From NCBI GenBank assembly GCA_004009845.1, contig RMBW01000077.1, positions 90,384 through 154,383 of the forward strand: 64,000 nucleotides of DNA, written 5' to 3'. Under the pieces are notes generated by a model. The model was not told the DNA's origin. It made no database searches and was given only the letters and a program-made list of their open reading frames with translations. The DNA comes from Davidsoniella eucalypti. Lineage: Eukaryota; Ascomycota; Sordariomycetes; Microascales; Ceratocystidaceae. Made by a program: the position numbers and the translations under genes. How positions within the stretch are numbered: position 1 is the stretch's first letter; each line of letters begins with the position of its first letter. Positions 1 through 13,500 of the stretch are shown here, piece by piece.

Positions 1-562
1 CCGTCTCTTATCTCACTAAAACAACCCAAAACAAACATCTCAGCACCAGAACCGAACAGACCAAGCAGGGCTTTGAATTGAGACGACTGGAAGATTGGAT
101 CATTGCTTATTCCCATTTCTAGCGCTACTACCTACATACCGTACGCTATCCTTCACACCAGCTGGACATCTCCTCGCTTTTTCAGAGAAATCTCGCTCAA
201 TCTCCAATTCCCCTAGCTTGTATTCCATCATCTATCGACACTAAAAAGTGCTAATACAAACTGTCGTTGACACCTGGATCCTGGATACTTGATGGCTTAG
301 TATCTCACAGCATTGGGTAGATCCAATGTTGCTAGACGGTGAACTAAGAGATTCTTGAGATCCCGCATTCTGTCAGGCCAAGAAACAGTGTCGTGGAGAA
401 GCCAATCGGAAGATAAGTAGCATTCATACAATTAGCTGTACAGATACATGTCGACTATCGTTCTTGGAACTAGTGCGTGAGGGATATCGCCGTATATGGT
501 ACGAAGGTCCAAGTAAGGGCAGTACGACAACGTTCGAGTTCTACACGATTCTTCTCTTCGCG
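1..562. other. Upstream region of the Zn2Cys6 regulator
   Basis: I see no supportable gene here. Two short overlapping reading frames begin near 464 and 477, but neither carries the zinc cluster and both run out of frame with it. The stretch probably contains the promoter and leader of the transcription factor starting at 563. No clear TATA box or operator is recognisable. Confidence 0.4.
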
Positions 563-2745
563 ATGGTGTACTGTGGAAAGGCCTCGACAGCCTGCAAGAA
601 CTGTCGCACGCGCAGAATCAAGGTTTGGAGACCCAGCTTATTTTTGGATCCGTTCACTAAGCAGCGTGAAGCTAACAATGAACTCTAGTGTGACAGGGTA
701 GAACCCGAGTGCTCCCAGTGCCGAAGAGCCTCGAAGCAATGTGCGGGCTACCGAGATCAGCTCTCCCTTATGTTCCGCGATGAGAGCAGCAAGGTCATCC
801 AGAAGGCACACGCACAGTGGAGCGAAGAGCCTGCCTCTAATCCCATACAAACAACTATCCGGCCTGATCCGACGTTATCGCCCTCATCTGTGCAGACTCA
901 GGCTAGTTCGACTGATACCTCGCCGGTCTCCGCGAAGTCATACCGGAGCATTGACTCTCCGAACCAACCATCCTCGCTAGAACCAACCGCAACCAAGTTC
1001 AAGCCTCCACTTAACCAAACATTCACCTTACCACATCGTCTGGTTACACAATCAGACGCTGCAGGCACCGATCCAGCCGTGTTTCCGGATACCACAGAAC
1101 AAGACCATTGTCAATCTCCATACGCCATTTCTCCCCATGTCCAGCGCCAACCTAATACTGATGTTGAAAAGAGGAGCAAAGCACCCGGCACCGAGAGCTC
1201 ACATCATGCCCTAGTAAAACGACAACACCGGGCTAAAATGGCAATTGCTCAAGCAAGTCATGGCTCTCAACCACATCATTCCGAACATGCTTCGTCGGCC
1301 TTGGACACCCGTTTGTGGTGTCCGACCATCAACGAAGTTTTGCCAACTCTGCCAGACCTCGGCTTTCAGTTTTACATCAACAGCTACATACTAGGCCATC
1401 CAGATGAACCGAAAGTCGGTTCACACCATGAAATCTTGGATATGATATTCCATCCTAAACTCCGCGATATCAACTCGGCCGTAGGTTTGGCGGCATACGC
1501 TAATACTACCAACAATCTGAATGCTCGTGTGCTAGCCTATCAAAAATATGGCGATGCATTGAAAATTGCTGGCGATTTGATAAAGCTGAAGCAAGACGAT
1601 GTTCCGGTCATCGTAATGGTCCGCTCTGTGGCCCTGCTCGCCTTGTACGAAGTAAGACTCTCCCAATATCTGATATTCAAAGATCACGAAATGCCACGCT
1701 TATCCTGTTTTGCCCAACTAATATATGATTATTGACTGCTATAGGTCGTACATAGTAGCAAGGTGGAATCTACATCGTCGTATATGCATCTTTGGGGGGC
1801 TGCTACCATCTTACGCCAATATCTCCCAATATCCAGTGCCATCTTACGTGGATATCGCGTATTACTACAACTCTGTTATTCAACTGTATGCACTCACCTT
1901 TTCCTTTCTCTTTAGGCACCGCTGTTTAGCCATGTTCTAACATTTTCATCTCTCTCAAGTTCCTACATCTACATATATTCAACAAGCCATGTCCCGACTT
2001 GTTTGTAGAATGTATTAGGATATGCAACTCAAATCTCTCTATCCGAGAACTCCCCGCCGGTGTTCTGGCGAATCATGTCATTGGCTACATAAATGTACAC
2101 ACAATTTTGATATCTAGCACTGTTACAGACGGCAGTATACAGGCTTCTCGGATCATAGAACGCCTGATACAACTTTCGAAATGTTTGGCAGCATGGAAGA
2201 CGTCTACTGAGGCTGATCCGTTCTGGGCTTTCCAGCTACAGGTAGACCATGGCTTACCTGACTACGCCGTTTTTGAAGGTGAATATCACACCTACTACGA
2301 CATATGGACTGCGAGGGTATGGAATCATTTTCGGTGGGTATATGTCCTCACTAATCAGTCAATTCTCGACTTCGCGGCAAAATATCCCATCACAAGCCTG
2401 GCTTTCATAACGCCTTCACAAAAAGAGCTTGCACTTGAAGCCATCCGCTTGGCCTGTCGAGAGATGCTAGCCAGCACGCCATCGCACTGGACACATCCTG
2501 GACTAAAATACAGCGGTCAACTGAATGTGCTAGGTGTAAATGCTTCTGGCAGTGGAGCATCAGGTGTGCCAATACTTCTACAACAGATGAAGATAGTAGT
2601 CTGTGCATCGGGTGTACCACGCAAATATTGGGATTGGGTGAACCAGATGGCGGAGACAGTATGGTCTAGCATGGGGATGATGCATGCACGTCGCATGATA
2701 GAAGACCTCGATAGGTTTAAATCGACGGAGAGTTTTGATAAATAG
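563..2745 (+). CDS. Zn(II)2Cys6 fungal-type transcription factor
   Basis: A nuclear DNA-binding regulator, about 649 residues in four exons: 563-622, 689-1651, 1745-1885 and 1960-2745. The first intron splits the zinc cluster; splicing restores the six cysteines at residues 11, 14, 21, 28, 31 and 38 with C-x2-C-x6-C-x6-C-x2-C-x6-C spacing (start ACKNCRTRRIK, then CDRVEPECSQC). The start at 563 is the ATG in frame just upstream of the cluster. A Ser/Pro/Gln-rich linker follows to about residue 190, then a mostly helical region typical of the effector half of this class. The third intron (1886-1959) was chosen because its AG at 1958-1959 is the one that restores the frame. Target genes cannot be told from sequence, and neighbours give no pathway clue. 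Confidence 0.85.
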
Positions 2746-3368
2746 GGTCATTTGTAGAGACATAATACATACAGGCAGTTAGCCGCTATTTAGTGTCAAG
2801 AATACCCTACCTTTTTATTACGGTATCACAAAATTTGGAATCCCAAACAACCAGTTCGTGTCAAAGGCCCTGTTCTATGGTGCACGTGACCCATATATGA
2901 ACTGAAATTAGTGGGTCCATAGTTACAAGGCTTTGAGATTCGTAGGTAAGTTGAGATCATCATTTTTTTGGCACATCTTTTGATACTTTTGATCATTTCC
3001 ATTCATCTATTTCCCAAATTATCATCTGTACGCCTTATTTCCATCGATATACCAATTGACAAAACGCCGGCACCAAATCACCCATCTCTGCACTTATTTT
3101 GTCGATACTCCCCTCTATTTTCGCATTCGATTCAATACCACATTCGCATCCAATAACGCGCTATAAAGTGCACATATATACATAATTCCACCGGGCGTAG
3201 CTCCTTCAACGCGTCCATCCATCGCCTTCTCTACCGCCCACGACCCACTACATCATCAATAGCACACCCTGTACATTTGTCGCATAACTGCTTCTGTCGC
3301 AAACCCGCCATATCACGCATCATCAATTAACCTGTGAAGATATCGATATTAAATCAAAGCTAGCCACC
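2746..3368. other. Intergenic region between the Zn2Cys6 regulator and SGF73
   Basis: No coding signal. It is AT-rich and becomes pyrimidine-rich from about 2960 to 3300 just before the SGF73 start, as is usual for promoters and leaders in filamentous fungi. A TATA-like stretch (CTATAAAG) lies near 3161. Confidence 0.4.
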
Positions 3369-4873
3369 ATGGCAGTGGAAGGTTAGCATTAGAATTGCCT
3401 TGGCTACGCCTATCCATCCACGAATGCAATATCTCGTCGATTCTAACTCTTACGAAGACCCAGTAAAACCAACCAAGCCCAGCATCGGTTCCCTGAAGCT
3501 GAAGAAGCCAATACCGAAACCCAAGACGGCAAGTTGGCAAGAAGGTTCGTTTGCTCCTAGGCTTACTCGAGAAAACAGCTGTTGACCATTGAATTGACAT
3601 CATCACTATACCTCAATGCAGATGACAAAAAGATCAAGGCCTTCCAGGCCGCCCTAGCCGCCCTTCCATCTCTCGAGTTCAACGCCGTGGACTCGATGAT
3701 TCGCGACTCTTTTAGCATCGGACACATCGTTGAGGAAGCACCAGACTTGCAACTCTGTAAACATTGCAAAAAGGGCATATATCGGACCAATGCGAACAAC
3801 CATATTAATATGTGCTTGAAGCTGAAGAAAGAGAAAGCCCAACGCAAAAAGGAAGCGCGTGAAGCTCGAGAGCGTGCAAAGGAAGCGGCCAAAGAGGGCG
3901 GCAAGAAAGACGACGATGACAAGGACCATGATTCCAGTGATAACGACGATGATAACCCGGCCGACAAAAAGGACGGTGCCGGTAAGACGACACGAAAAGG
4001 CGCCAAGAGACTGGACATAAACTCATTAAAAGCAGGCAAAAAACGTAAAGCCGATGGTGAGGCTGAAAAAGGCCCTAAATCGAAGAAAAAGAAAGAAGAA
4101 CCGAAGCCCAAAATGGCTAAACCCAAAGGTACTGTTCATATCATAGCAACTCTTTCCTACCTATCGCGAAACCATAAGCTACTAGATTTACTAATCTCTT
4201 TTTCTTTCCATCCCTTCTAGGACCTGTCGATGTTGAACGGCAATGTGGTGTATTATTACCCAATGGTATGCCATGTGCCCGTTCATTAACATGTAAGAGT
4301 CATAGTATGGGAGCCAAACGATCAGTCGCTGGACGTTCACTTCCATATGATATGCTGCTAGCGGCATATCAGAAGAAAAACCAAGCGAAACAGCAAAGTA
4401 AGTTGTGCACAAGACATATCTTCAGTGCGAATTTCCTCGTTTCATGTTCAATCTAACGTGTATGGTTACCTTCTCCAGAGGCCGCGATGGACGCCAATGC
4501 ACCGGTAGAGGAAGAAGAAGACAACGACCAAGTTGACCCAGAAGAAGAATTCAACACGGTGATGAATGGGTTTACTCATTGGAACCCAAAACCCGTCGTC
4601 GAGCAACCGATATTCGAGCCCATAAAACGAGAGTACACACGCTCACGCTTGATAGAACAACTCATGATGGCGACCAACGGCATGAAGAAGAATATATTCA
4701 AAGTTGTTGGATACGGCGCACAAAAACTTCCCGAGGGTCACCCAGGGATATCAAGTAATACCGCAGATGCAGAAGATGCTCTAGGCGAACCAGATTCTGT
4801 ATCATTTTCACAAGCAAAGGCGACGAAAATGGCCAACGCAACCGCCGCGCCTCGGTCTACAGCAGCTCGGTAA
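3369..4873 (+). CDS. sgf73: SAGA-associated factor 73 (SCA7 domain)
   Basis: Subunit that anchors the histone H2B deubiquitinase module to the SAGA co-activator (ataxin-7 family), about 392 residues. Five exons fit: 3369-3381, 3458-3544, 3622-4128, 4221-4397 and 4479-4873; the first intron has a CTAAC branch site. An N-terminal KPTKPSIGSLKLKKP stretch precedes a small zinc-binding element near residues 77-97 (CKHCKKG, later HINMC), which in yeast Sgf73 contacts the Ubp8 module. A Lys/Asp/Glu-rich linker with nuclear-localisation-like KKKK runs follows. The SCA7 zinc-binding domain spans about 203-262 (CGVLLPNG, PCARSLTCKSHSMGAKR, AGRSLPYDMLLAAY). The acidic C-terminal part is less conserved. 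Housekeeping gene; splicing is inferred by eye. Confidence 0.92.
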
Positions 4874-6063
4874 CCAACACATCAAGCCAGTCCAGGTACC
4901 ATTTTAACAATACTTTTTTCAGCTTGATCAGAATACATATTCAACCCAAAAACAAAAGGGTACCCAAGTAGTAAGTATATGTAGTAGTCTGTCTCGCTTG
5001 CTGCAGCTCGTGGCGTGGAATCAGCACATGCTACAAGCAAATCAAATTCATGCAGCCATTATTTATGTTTTCTTTGATTTTTTACTGTACACTTCTTGGC
5101 GTCATTGATAGCCTTATTCTTTCTATTTTTCACGAGATGATACGCAATTTCTGGTTGATATATATTGTGTGGATGAATATATATATATTTTTATGAAAAC
5201 ATGACGAAACAAACACATCACGATGTTACTACAAGTGGATATTACATTGCATGCATAAAAAGTCTATATATTCGACTCGAGAACTCTAATAGAATAATAA
5301 TAAAAAGCAAAGCATAAAAAAGAAACAAACAAAAAGAACTGAAGCGAAAGGAAAAGAAAAGAAAAAAAAGCCGAATTATTTCCAACTCCGATGCTCCAAT
5401 TCCACCAGGTTATTCCCATAAGCACAAATAAATATGCCCGAGTTACTCCAAGTTTAACACAAAAAATAAATGAAATCCCAGGGAATCAAAAACATAGAGA
5501 CAGATTGAACACCACTACCTCTTTCCATCTTGAAAATCAAACAAAAAATTAGAAAAGAAATTCGACGAAAAAAGAAAATCCAAAGTGGTACAGACAGTAA
5601 AAAGAAATGATAAAAAATAACAAGGATCGCAATACACAAAAAAATAAAACCGAAGAAAAATAAACAAAGAGAGAACGATAAACTGTAGAAAGGTAGTAGG
5701 AAAAGACGAAAAATAAAGGAAATATTTGAGGGTAGGTTTTGTTGCTCGGATTTACGAAGTATCTATCTCATAAGATATCAACCATGAGCTCCCTTGGTCC
5801 CTCGGCTGTGAAACCAATAACTTCTAAAAGGAATGTTTTTTATAAAAAAAAAATTGTGTCAGGAAAAGAAAGATAGAAAGAAACAAAATGAGGTCTTAGC
5901 AAGAACAAGAAAAAAAAGAGTATATCCAAAAGAAAACGAAAATTAACAGTCATCAAATCATATAATTCTGGCGAAAACGCCAGAATTTACCGGTATTAGA
6001 AGAGGCTAGTGCTTCGCCTCTAACACATGAAGGACATCGGCAACTACTGCGAAGAGTGCACGC
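4874..6063. other. Tail-to-tail intergenic region, A-rich on the plus strand
   Basis: Lies between the convergent SGF73 and C2H2-regulator genes, so it should hold both 3' untranslated regions. From about 5280 to 5950 the plus strand is strongly A/G-biased, with repeated AAAGAAAA runs, so the minus-strand transcript would be U/C-rich. Short frames here are low-complexity. No RNA gene seen. Confidence 0.4.
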
Positions 6064-8573
6064 CTAGTACACACTCTCCTCATCAGCACCCTGTGATATC
6101 ATTGACGGTGTCGACATGTTAGACGAGCCATCTGCAACATCATCAACATAGCCAATCAACGCTTGAGAATGCAGACGGAATGATTCTCCCATCAAACGAG
6201 TGATACCCCATACGACAACCTCATCCATCATGCCGCCCCAGAGACGAGCAACGATGGCAGAGGTTGGCACATCACCGTAGCGACCGTCAATGCACTCGCG
6301 TTCAAGCAGAGCCCGGAATTTGTTGTACATGGCAGTCTCCTCAACCGTGGTCGGCTCATCATCATGTTCCAGACGATAGAGCCACATTGAGAGAATGATC
6401 ATGAGATCCAGACCAGCAAGCGGGTGCTCGATGCTCCAATTGGTTGGAGAGGTACGAGCTACCCAACGGACACCGTAAGAAACACATGTTTCAAGCGTAG
6501 AATAGCAGTATCCGATGACCTTGAGCATTTCAGATGACCGGCTAACACGGTCGCGAGCATTTGACATCGCAGCTGCTACTTCATAAGAGTCATGGTACCG
6601 CATAGCCTCCTGAACCGCTTTGAGATCAACCTCAAGGCGGCAGAGAGCATTGTAGTACATGGCCTTTGCGTTGAACAGGAGAGGGTGGCCCTGGTGGGGG
6701 GAATTCAACGGCACCGAAGTAGACTCGGGCTCGCAAAGCTGAATGCTCTTTTCCCAAGTTTCCAAGGCAAGACGAAGCTTGTACTCGGTGACAACGTCTT
6801 GCAAGGCCTTGGGTGAACGCTTGTGATACCAGACCTCCAAGAAGAGAGCGTTGATAAGAGTGCGTGTTGCGAAAGAGCTGTAGCTAGTGACATGGCCCTG
6901 AACGAGATTGACGTGAGCATCCATAAAGGTAGAAACTCGCGAGTTGCGAAGTTGCTCGCGCCAAACGGACTCCTCGCTAGCACCAGAGTTCCAGAGTGCT
7001 TCAGTCGAAGGCAATTGAAGATCCTCGAACTCGTTGAATCCAAGCGCCGGGGTATGGTTGAAGGTCATGGTCAGCAGACCAAAGAAGATGTACACAGCAT
7101 AGTAAGTGCGACGACACCCTTCATCTTCAACCCATTCCGTGCGAGAAGGGAGAGCTTTACCTCTGGCCTCTTGGCGCAACTTCAACTCGTAACGGTTACC
7201 CGCCACCATGTTTGCGAGCAAACTCTTAATAGAGCAAGTCCACTCAAGGCCTTTGGCATCACCGCTCCAGCTAGCAAAAACCATGTTCAGTAGCGAGCTT
7301 TGCATTGTCCACAGGGGGCACTTGCGTGAGCTAAAGTTTTCCTTGTGCTGCAAAAACTGGTTAACGAGTATCTTGGATCCGATATGCATCAGATAGGCCT
7401 CATCCTGGTCGAAAGAATACAGGGCACCGATACTTAGTACTGATAGCAGCAGAGCGGGAGCCACCTGGGAAGCAATGAAAGTCGAGGGGTGCAGGAAGGG
7501 CAGATGGTGATGGAATAGACCGAAGTATGTAGACAGATAGCGGTTTATACAACCGAGGCCAGGCAGTCTGAAACCATCAGGAATAGAATTCTCGGTATCA
7601 ATTGAGCGAATGGTATCCAAGATGATAGAGCGCTCCTCGTCACTGGCCACGTGTGGCGTCTTGAAGCTACTAGCAGGCATGGCATGGCTGTTTACTGGCG
7701 TTTGAGGAGCAGAAGTTGGGGCTTCTGAAGGCGAGAGCGAGCTGATCATAGACTGCAAGGCAGGGACCAGGCCATTCAACGGCGGTTGGCGGTGTAGCAT
7801 TGGTGGGTTGCCACTTGAAGTGACAGATGGCTGTGAATCAAAAGAAGCTGATGTGCTAGCAACCGAGTGAGCCTTGTGCTCTCTGACGCCCTGAGGCATG
7901 AACTCCCAGGCCATTTGCTGCGGTAGAGCAATAGCACCATTGGGGTATGTGACAGTGTGTTCAACAACGTTGCTGTTTCTAGAGTAGTCTATTGATGCGC
8001 CACCCTCGTAAGGTCCAGCACTATCACGCATGGCCTTTTGCTGCATATCGGCAACTAGCATAGCGGCAGCTTCAATGTCAAAGGTGTTATCTGGGGTTGA
8101 AGACTTGATTTGCTCGAGGGCAGTCTGGTCTAGAGGCAAAGCAGCCTTAGCTGGTGCGCTTGTGGCGGCTCTGGGCTTTGCGCCGGCACGACGCTTACCA
8201 TCGCTGTGTAGAGGAACACCACCATCCTTAGCGTGGACGGTACGGTCGTGACGTAAAAGAAGATCGCGACGTACAAAAGTGCTGCGGCACTTCATACATT
8301 TGAAAGGGCGCTCCTTGGTGTCTGTGTCGAGGAAGGGAGTATTAGAACGATTACTGATAAACAGATACTTGGGGTCGTTGAGAACTTACGGCTTCTTTCG
8401 TGACGGCTCCGGTGTTCGCTGCGGCTGAAGGCCCGGTTGCAAAACTGGCACTTGTACTTTCGTTCTGGGGCATTTGCCGCTGCGGGCTTCTTAGCGCCTG
8501 TTGTAGATGCCGCAGTAGGAGCGGTAGCGGTGGCAGCCGCCGGTGGTAGGATTGCTACACTTGCACCTGGCAT
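6064..8573 (-). CDS. C2H2 zinc-finger transcription factor with fungal_trans domain
   Basis: Nuclear regulator of about 813 residues. Two exons on the minus strand, 8573-8390 and 8321-6064, flank a 68-nt intron that interrupts the zinc-finger region. Finger 1 uses Cys42, Cys45, His58 and His62 (CQFCNRAFSRSEHRSRH). Finger 2 uses Cys70, Cys73, His86 and His91 (CMKCRSTFVRRDLLLRH). The linker HTKERPFKC and the tandem pair resemble Adr1/AmdX-type fungal regulators. An Ala/Thr-rich N-terminus and a Ser/Pro-rich segment precede a fungal_trans-like region from about residue 300 (RYLSTYFGLFHHHLPFLHPS). The class often controls carbon, acetamide or stress metabolism, but no target can be read here. About 8.3 kb of gene-free DNA lies upstream. 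Confidence 0.88.
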
Positions 8574-9259
8574 ATCGAATGCGTGGAGGTTTTCAAGGAG
8601 AAAAAAAAATAGAAAGAAAAAGAAAAGAAATTAAAGACACAAAACGAGGAAATTATAGCCGGTGATAGACGAAAGCACTGAGGGCTTTACAGAAGCCTGT
8701 CACGATGACTGTGCGGTAGAGAAATACTAGCAAGAAATAAGAAACGAATCTGGGTATATAGATCACAGCAAACAAAAAGTAAACAGAGGGCACAATCTCG
8801 AAGCTAGTAGAGCAAGAGACACTAATATGCTAGAATAAAATGAAATAAAAATGAAAATGAAGAGAAGTAAAGGTAGGCTTGTTATCAAGCGCCGACTCGT
8901 TCGTGTTCGCAAGTGAATCGATGGTGATGGCGAGTCGTGGTTCGTAGTTTGCGCTCCGGCAGATGGAGTATGTTTAAAGGGCGTCTTGGGTCGACTGGTT
9001 CGTAGAACTGATCATTGGGTGTGGTATTCTAATCATGGAGTGACGTAGTAATAGAGTAATGGAGTGAAAACAATGTGAGGGGTGCTGACGGAGATGTACA
9101 GGATCGTGAGATTCGGCAATTAAGAGTAACTGAAGACGAAGACGATAAGAAGTGAAAAAGTTGTTGTATAAAAGAAAAACAAGGCTCGCGCGTCGCAAAG
9201 ACAGAGATAGTCGGTATAGCAGCAGAATAAACGAGAAAAATTATAAATCAGGCAAAAAT

Positions 9260-9665
9260 AAACAGAACAAAATGAAAGACGCTTAAATCACGAATACAAA
9301 TAAAGCAACAGAGAAAAAGAAGAAAGAGAGGAAGAGGGGGGTCGGTAGAGGACGAGAACAGGGCTATATTAATGTCGGCGAGAGATGGAATGCGATAATG
9401 GGAATAGTAATGAGAGAATGGGATATGGGAGGAAGGGGAGGGGAGCGTGCGACGAGAAGAAGACGAGGAAGAATAGAAAAGGAATAGGACGGAAAACGAG
9501 ATGTGGAAGAAGAAAAGAAGAGCGAAAATAAGGGTAGAAAATAAAAAATGGAGGAGGAAACGGAGAGTAGGAGTGCGGGAGAGTGGGTAGGAAAAGAAAG
9601 CAAGACGAACAAATAGAAGCAAACGTGGAACAGAGAGTAAAAGTGGCGGCGCGGGCAGCAGAAAA
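9260..9665 (-). promoter_or_regulatory. CT-rich tract upstream of the C2H2 regulator
   Basis: About 400 bases are almost purely pyrimidine on the minus strand. In Pezizomycotina such tracts commonly sit just upstream of transcription starts. If it serves that role here, the regulator has a leader of roughly 650-700 nt. The overlapping open frames in this block are low-complexity Ser/Leu/Phe/Pro strings and are not proposed as genes. Confidence 0.4.
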
Positions 9666-10509
9666 CAACGAATTAGCCGCAAGTCAATGCTAGCCAGCTA
9701 TGCCTGGGCTAGTAGTTAGACAATAGAATGATAGGCATAGCTAGTTCTCTTGTCTTGGAGGGGAAGAAGAGAGGAAGAGGGAGGGGGTGTGCGAACAAAG
9801 AACTAGTGGCAGCTGCGACTCTACGCATCGAGGGGGAGGGAGGGGGAGCAGCTGATCCATGTTTGCTGATCTTGGGCTGTTAATGGAACTGGAGTTAGCT
9901 AGTCATAGAGTCAGTCAGTCAGTCAGTTGGTCAGGTCGGTACGATACGGCATGAGAAATAGTGAGATTCCTGTAAAGCTGTGAAGTGTGCTGTAGGCTCT
10001 GACACTCCGTCAAATAGGGCTTTTAGAAGCCAATCCAGCCAGTGCAGTCGGTGCAATAGCGAGGCATGTCATCAGCGGAAAGACCGCACAGTTCAGATCA
10101 AGAGCGAGGTTTTGGTGGGTGCGCACTGTTCCTCTACCACCCTGCTATTCCTTATTGCCTTGATGCTGAAATTATGTATCTAGTATTTACATGTCTCTAT
10201 ACATACATACCTTTGTATCATCACTAGTCATTGTTGTCGCTGTGTTGTCAGTTAGGATATACCAGAAGATAACAATCCGGCACTAATCATGTGCCCTATA
10301 TAGCAGTCCTTAACGTAGTTACTATATAAACTATACGTGCCTGCCAACAATAATGGAGACAAAAACTAAAATGGCAAGACAACAAATGAACAACAAAACC
10401 AAAAGCGAAGAAAAACAACAAAGCAAGGAATCGAACAAACAGAGTCACAAGGGAAGGAACAGTGCTAGAACCCACTATAATAGCCACCGACTGCTTCTAG
10501 GATCACTCC

Positions 10510-10515
10510 AAAAAA

Positions 10516-10547
<32 letters not shown>

Positions 10548-10555
10548 AAAAAAGC
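10510..10555. repeat. Poly-A / AAAAG low-complexity tract
   Basis: A run of more than 20 A residues followed by AAAAG repeats and another A run. Simple-sequence DNA; it could be the tail scar of an old retro-insertion, but no element body is recognisable upstream. Confidence 0.6.
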
Positions 10556-13500
10556 AATCACTCCCAAACATAACAGAAAAATCCCAAACAACATCAACAT
10601 CATAACGCCCCTATACTTCCAATTCCCACTTCCTTATGCTGCTACAACCAACTGTTTGTCTTCTTTCCAGCACTCGGATGCTCCTTGTCCCGTTTCGCTG
10701 TTCTTTTTCGTTCTTTTCCCTTTCTTCCTCTTTTTCTAGTCACGTCTAAGCCAACCTTAGGATGTCCCCTTCGTTCCTTTTCCGTTTTCACTCGTCCTAC
10801 GGCTTATTTTAACCTGAAGCAGAAAACTAACAATCAAGCGGGAAAAAGAAAAAAAAAGAAAAAAAAGAATATACATAACTATCGCATACAGATATAGCGA
10901 TGATCTTGTTGTCGTCGACTAACAACATCTCTGTCCCTCCACCTTCTGCTGCTAACTACTTTGAGCAAGACAAAAGAAGACAAAGGGCAACACTCGGAAG
11001 CAACAAAGAAGCCATTTACCACATCTGGTTGGTCGGCCAGTTTGTTAGCTACAACTTAGTACATATCTGAATATAGATAAACACAAACTAAGCCAGATAC
11101 AACCAAGACCCAGATGCAGGTCACAGCCAGGTGACTGAAAAACCCACCATACATACATACTTCCATATATGTATGTGCATACAAGATGCACATCCGCCCA
11201 ATCCATTAGCCTTCCCCAATTCACTATTAGTACAACCTCTATGTACATGTATACATATAATACAGAGTCCCTCGTACAGTCAAACCTGCACACCCTCTTC
11301 TTGTCTTCCTGTCCTAAACCCCCACCAATCTACACACCCAAGCAAGCCCGTTCTACACCGTGCGACAAAAAGGCAAAAAAGGCAAAACAAATAAAAAACC
11401 CCCCCCAAAAAAAAGAGGCTTCTATGTGCACTATTGGACTATTAGTATCCTCTTGACCCTAGTACAGTTGTGCGTGCTATACATATATTACATCCATGCA
11501 CCAGGATTCACTCCGGAGTACCAAGCCTGTTAATGGTTTCTAGATGGGGTCAGCCAACGCGCTTCTAATTTCGTCTCGATTGCCATAATCGGGGAGCCCA
11601 TTTCCAAGACGCGACGAATGCCCCTCTATTTTGTTATCTATGACCTATGGAACACATCCCACCTAGAAAAACCAAGTTGCAGCACTGTAGACCGCATCTA
11701 TACAAATGGTGTGTATATGTATCCCTCCCACTAACTACTCTACTACTCACTGATCAACCTTCAAAGGGAGTCAAGCATTCTACAAATCCAATTGCTATAT
11801 TCTATTACCATGCTTCACGCATTAATACATCTATGTACATTGGCATTGTAAATAGAAAAATACCTGAGCCATGCCTACAACAGATCTTTCCGGCTATTCT
11901 TCAATCTTGAATATCACACACCATATGCGTACATATATGTATATATTTGACATTTGTTTTCAGGGGAAATCCCCCATTCTTTTCTAAATTGCGTTTCGAA
12001 GGTGGTGCAACGACAATTGTCTCCGAGGAAATGAGGTACACCTAGCTATACTAAGAAACAAAAAAGAAAGAAAAAAAAGAAAGAAAAAAAAAAAAAGAAG
12101 AAGAAAGAGCCAAGATAGCTCTGCTGAGATAGACAATCTCGCTGCTTATACATGTTCTACCTAATAATGTAAGCTGAAAATCCATGATTAGATGGCTTCC
12201 ATGACAGGCCATGTGCTGAAGATCTCGGATATATACATCTTTGCTGGCGTTGAGGTCTACAGTCAGACTCCATTGACCGACGAGGTAGCCTCTCAGGTAC
12301 CTACTATGTATCTGTATATATGTACTGATAGCTTGAATAATCGAGCCTACTACTACAATCTTCGGCAACCATCATTGAATGTTGAATGAAGACAGATGCT
12401 GTCAAGGGGCATGATATGCATGACTACAGATATGCGCGTCAATCTTTTATCATGTTTTACGTATTAAAGAGATGTTGCATCGTCAATTGGTTGAAAAGTT
12501 GGAGGTGGTAGGTAGCATGATCACTATTACTCTCAACTAAGGCTATATATATATGTAAACTATGGATGTACATGTACATATATAGTTGTATAATATACCG
12601 CAGAATCTCCTGAGCTACTTCACCGCATGACTATGGTATCACCGCCTTTACAAGTAGCATCGTTGTTGGCAGTAGTCGTGTATACATAGGTATGTATCTG
12701 TATCTTGACATCGAATCAGATCGCCGATGGAGGGGCAGAATGACATTCCTCTTCTGTTCTATCCTCCCCACCACTACCACGATAATAGAGTAAGTCAGTC
12801 TAGCACGTTCCGTTCCCCTACGTTTAGACATTTATTGTTAATTTATTACATGTAAAAATAAGGTAAAGAGACCCGAAGAACGAGAGAGACCCTTTCCTAA
12901 TTTGTTGTCGGGTGCGGTGACCAGGGGAATTCTTCCTGTCGCCACGAGACATGCCAGGGCTATAATCCCTCCAAGTCATATCTTTCTTTCTCTTTCTTGC
13001 TAGTATTCCGTTGGTCCCAGTCGGCGTCTAGAGATTTGTAGAGAAACTTATTAAACCAGAATCTATACAGTATGTACATATACAAGTAATAGAGATATAT
13101 ACATCGTGATCATCTCCAGGTATCACCGAACCAACCTGTATCTTGTATATAAGATAGCCAGTCAGCCAGTGGTGTGATACAGACCAGTCCGATTGTAGGA
13201 TCTCATGTAAGCATCGAGGTAACTTGATATATTGTACATCATGATAATAGTAGCGTTCATGTGAGCAGAACAAAAAGACTAAAGGAAGACTACACTGCAC
13301 AAAAGTACAGCCAGTCTTTTCAAACGGTATCGAGAAGACCTGTATCCTTGTCGCGTGTTCGACCCTTCACCCCTGAACGCGTTCTCGCCAAAAGAATCAA
13401 AGTATGTAGAAGAGAAAGGGCAGCAGGCATTAACGAGCAACCCATCACAATATACATGTGCACTTCTGATTCTAAAAGAATAGAAATTGAATGCCTAGTT

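Noticed and set aside
3563..4126. 187-residue open frame on the minus strand
   Set aside because: Antisense of the Lys/Asp-rich part of SGF73; its Ser/Phe/Leu-rich composition is the mirror of that coding bias.
9248..9682. Open frames of 82-144 residues on the minus strand
   Set aside because: Low-complexity Phe/Leu/Ser/Pro strings produced by a CT-rich tract; no motif or exon structure.
10353..10739. 128-residue plus-strand frame
   Set aside because: Driven by a poly-A/AAAAG tract giving poly-Lys; no domain.
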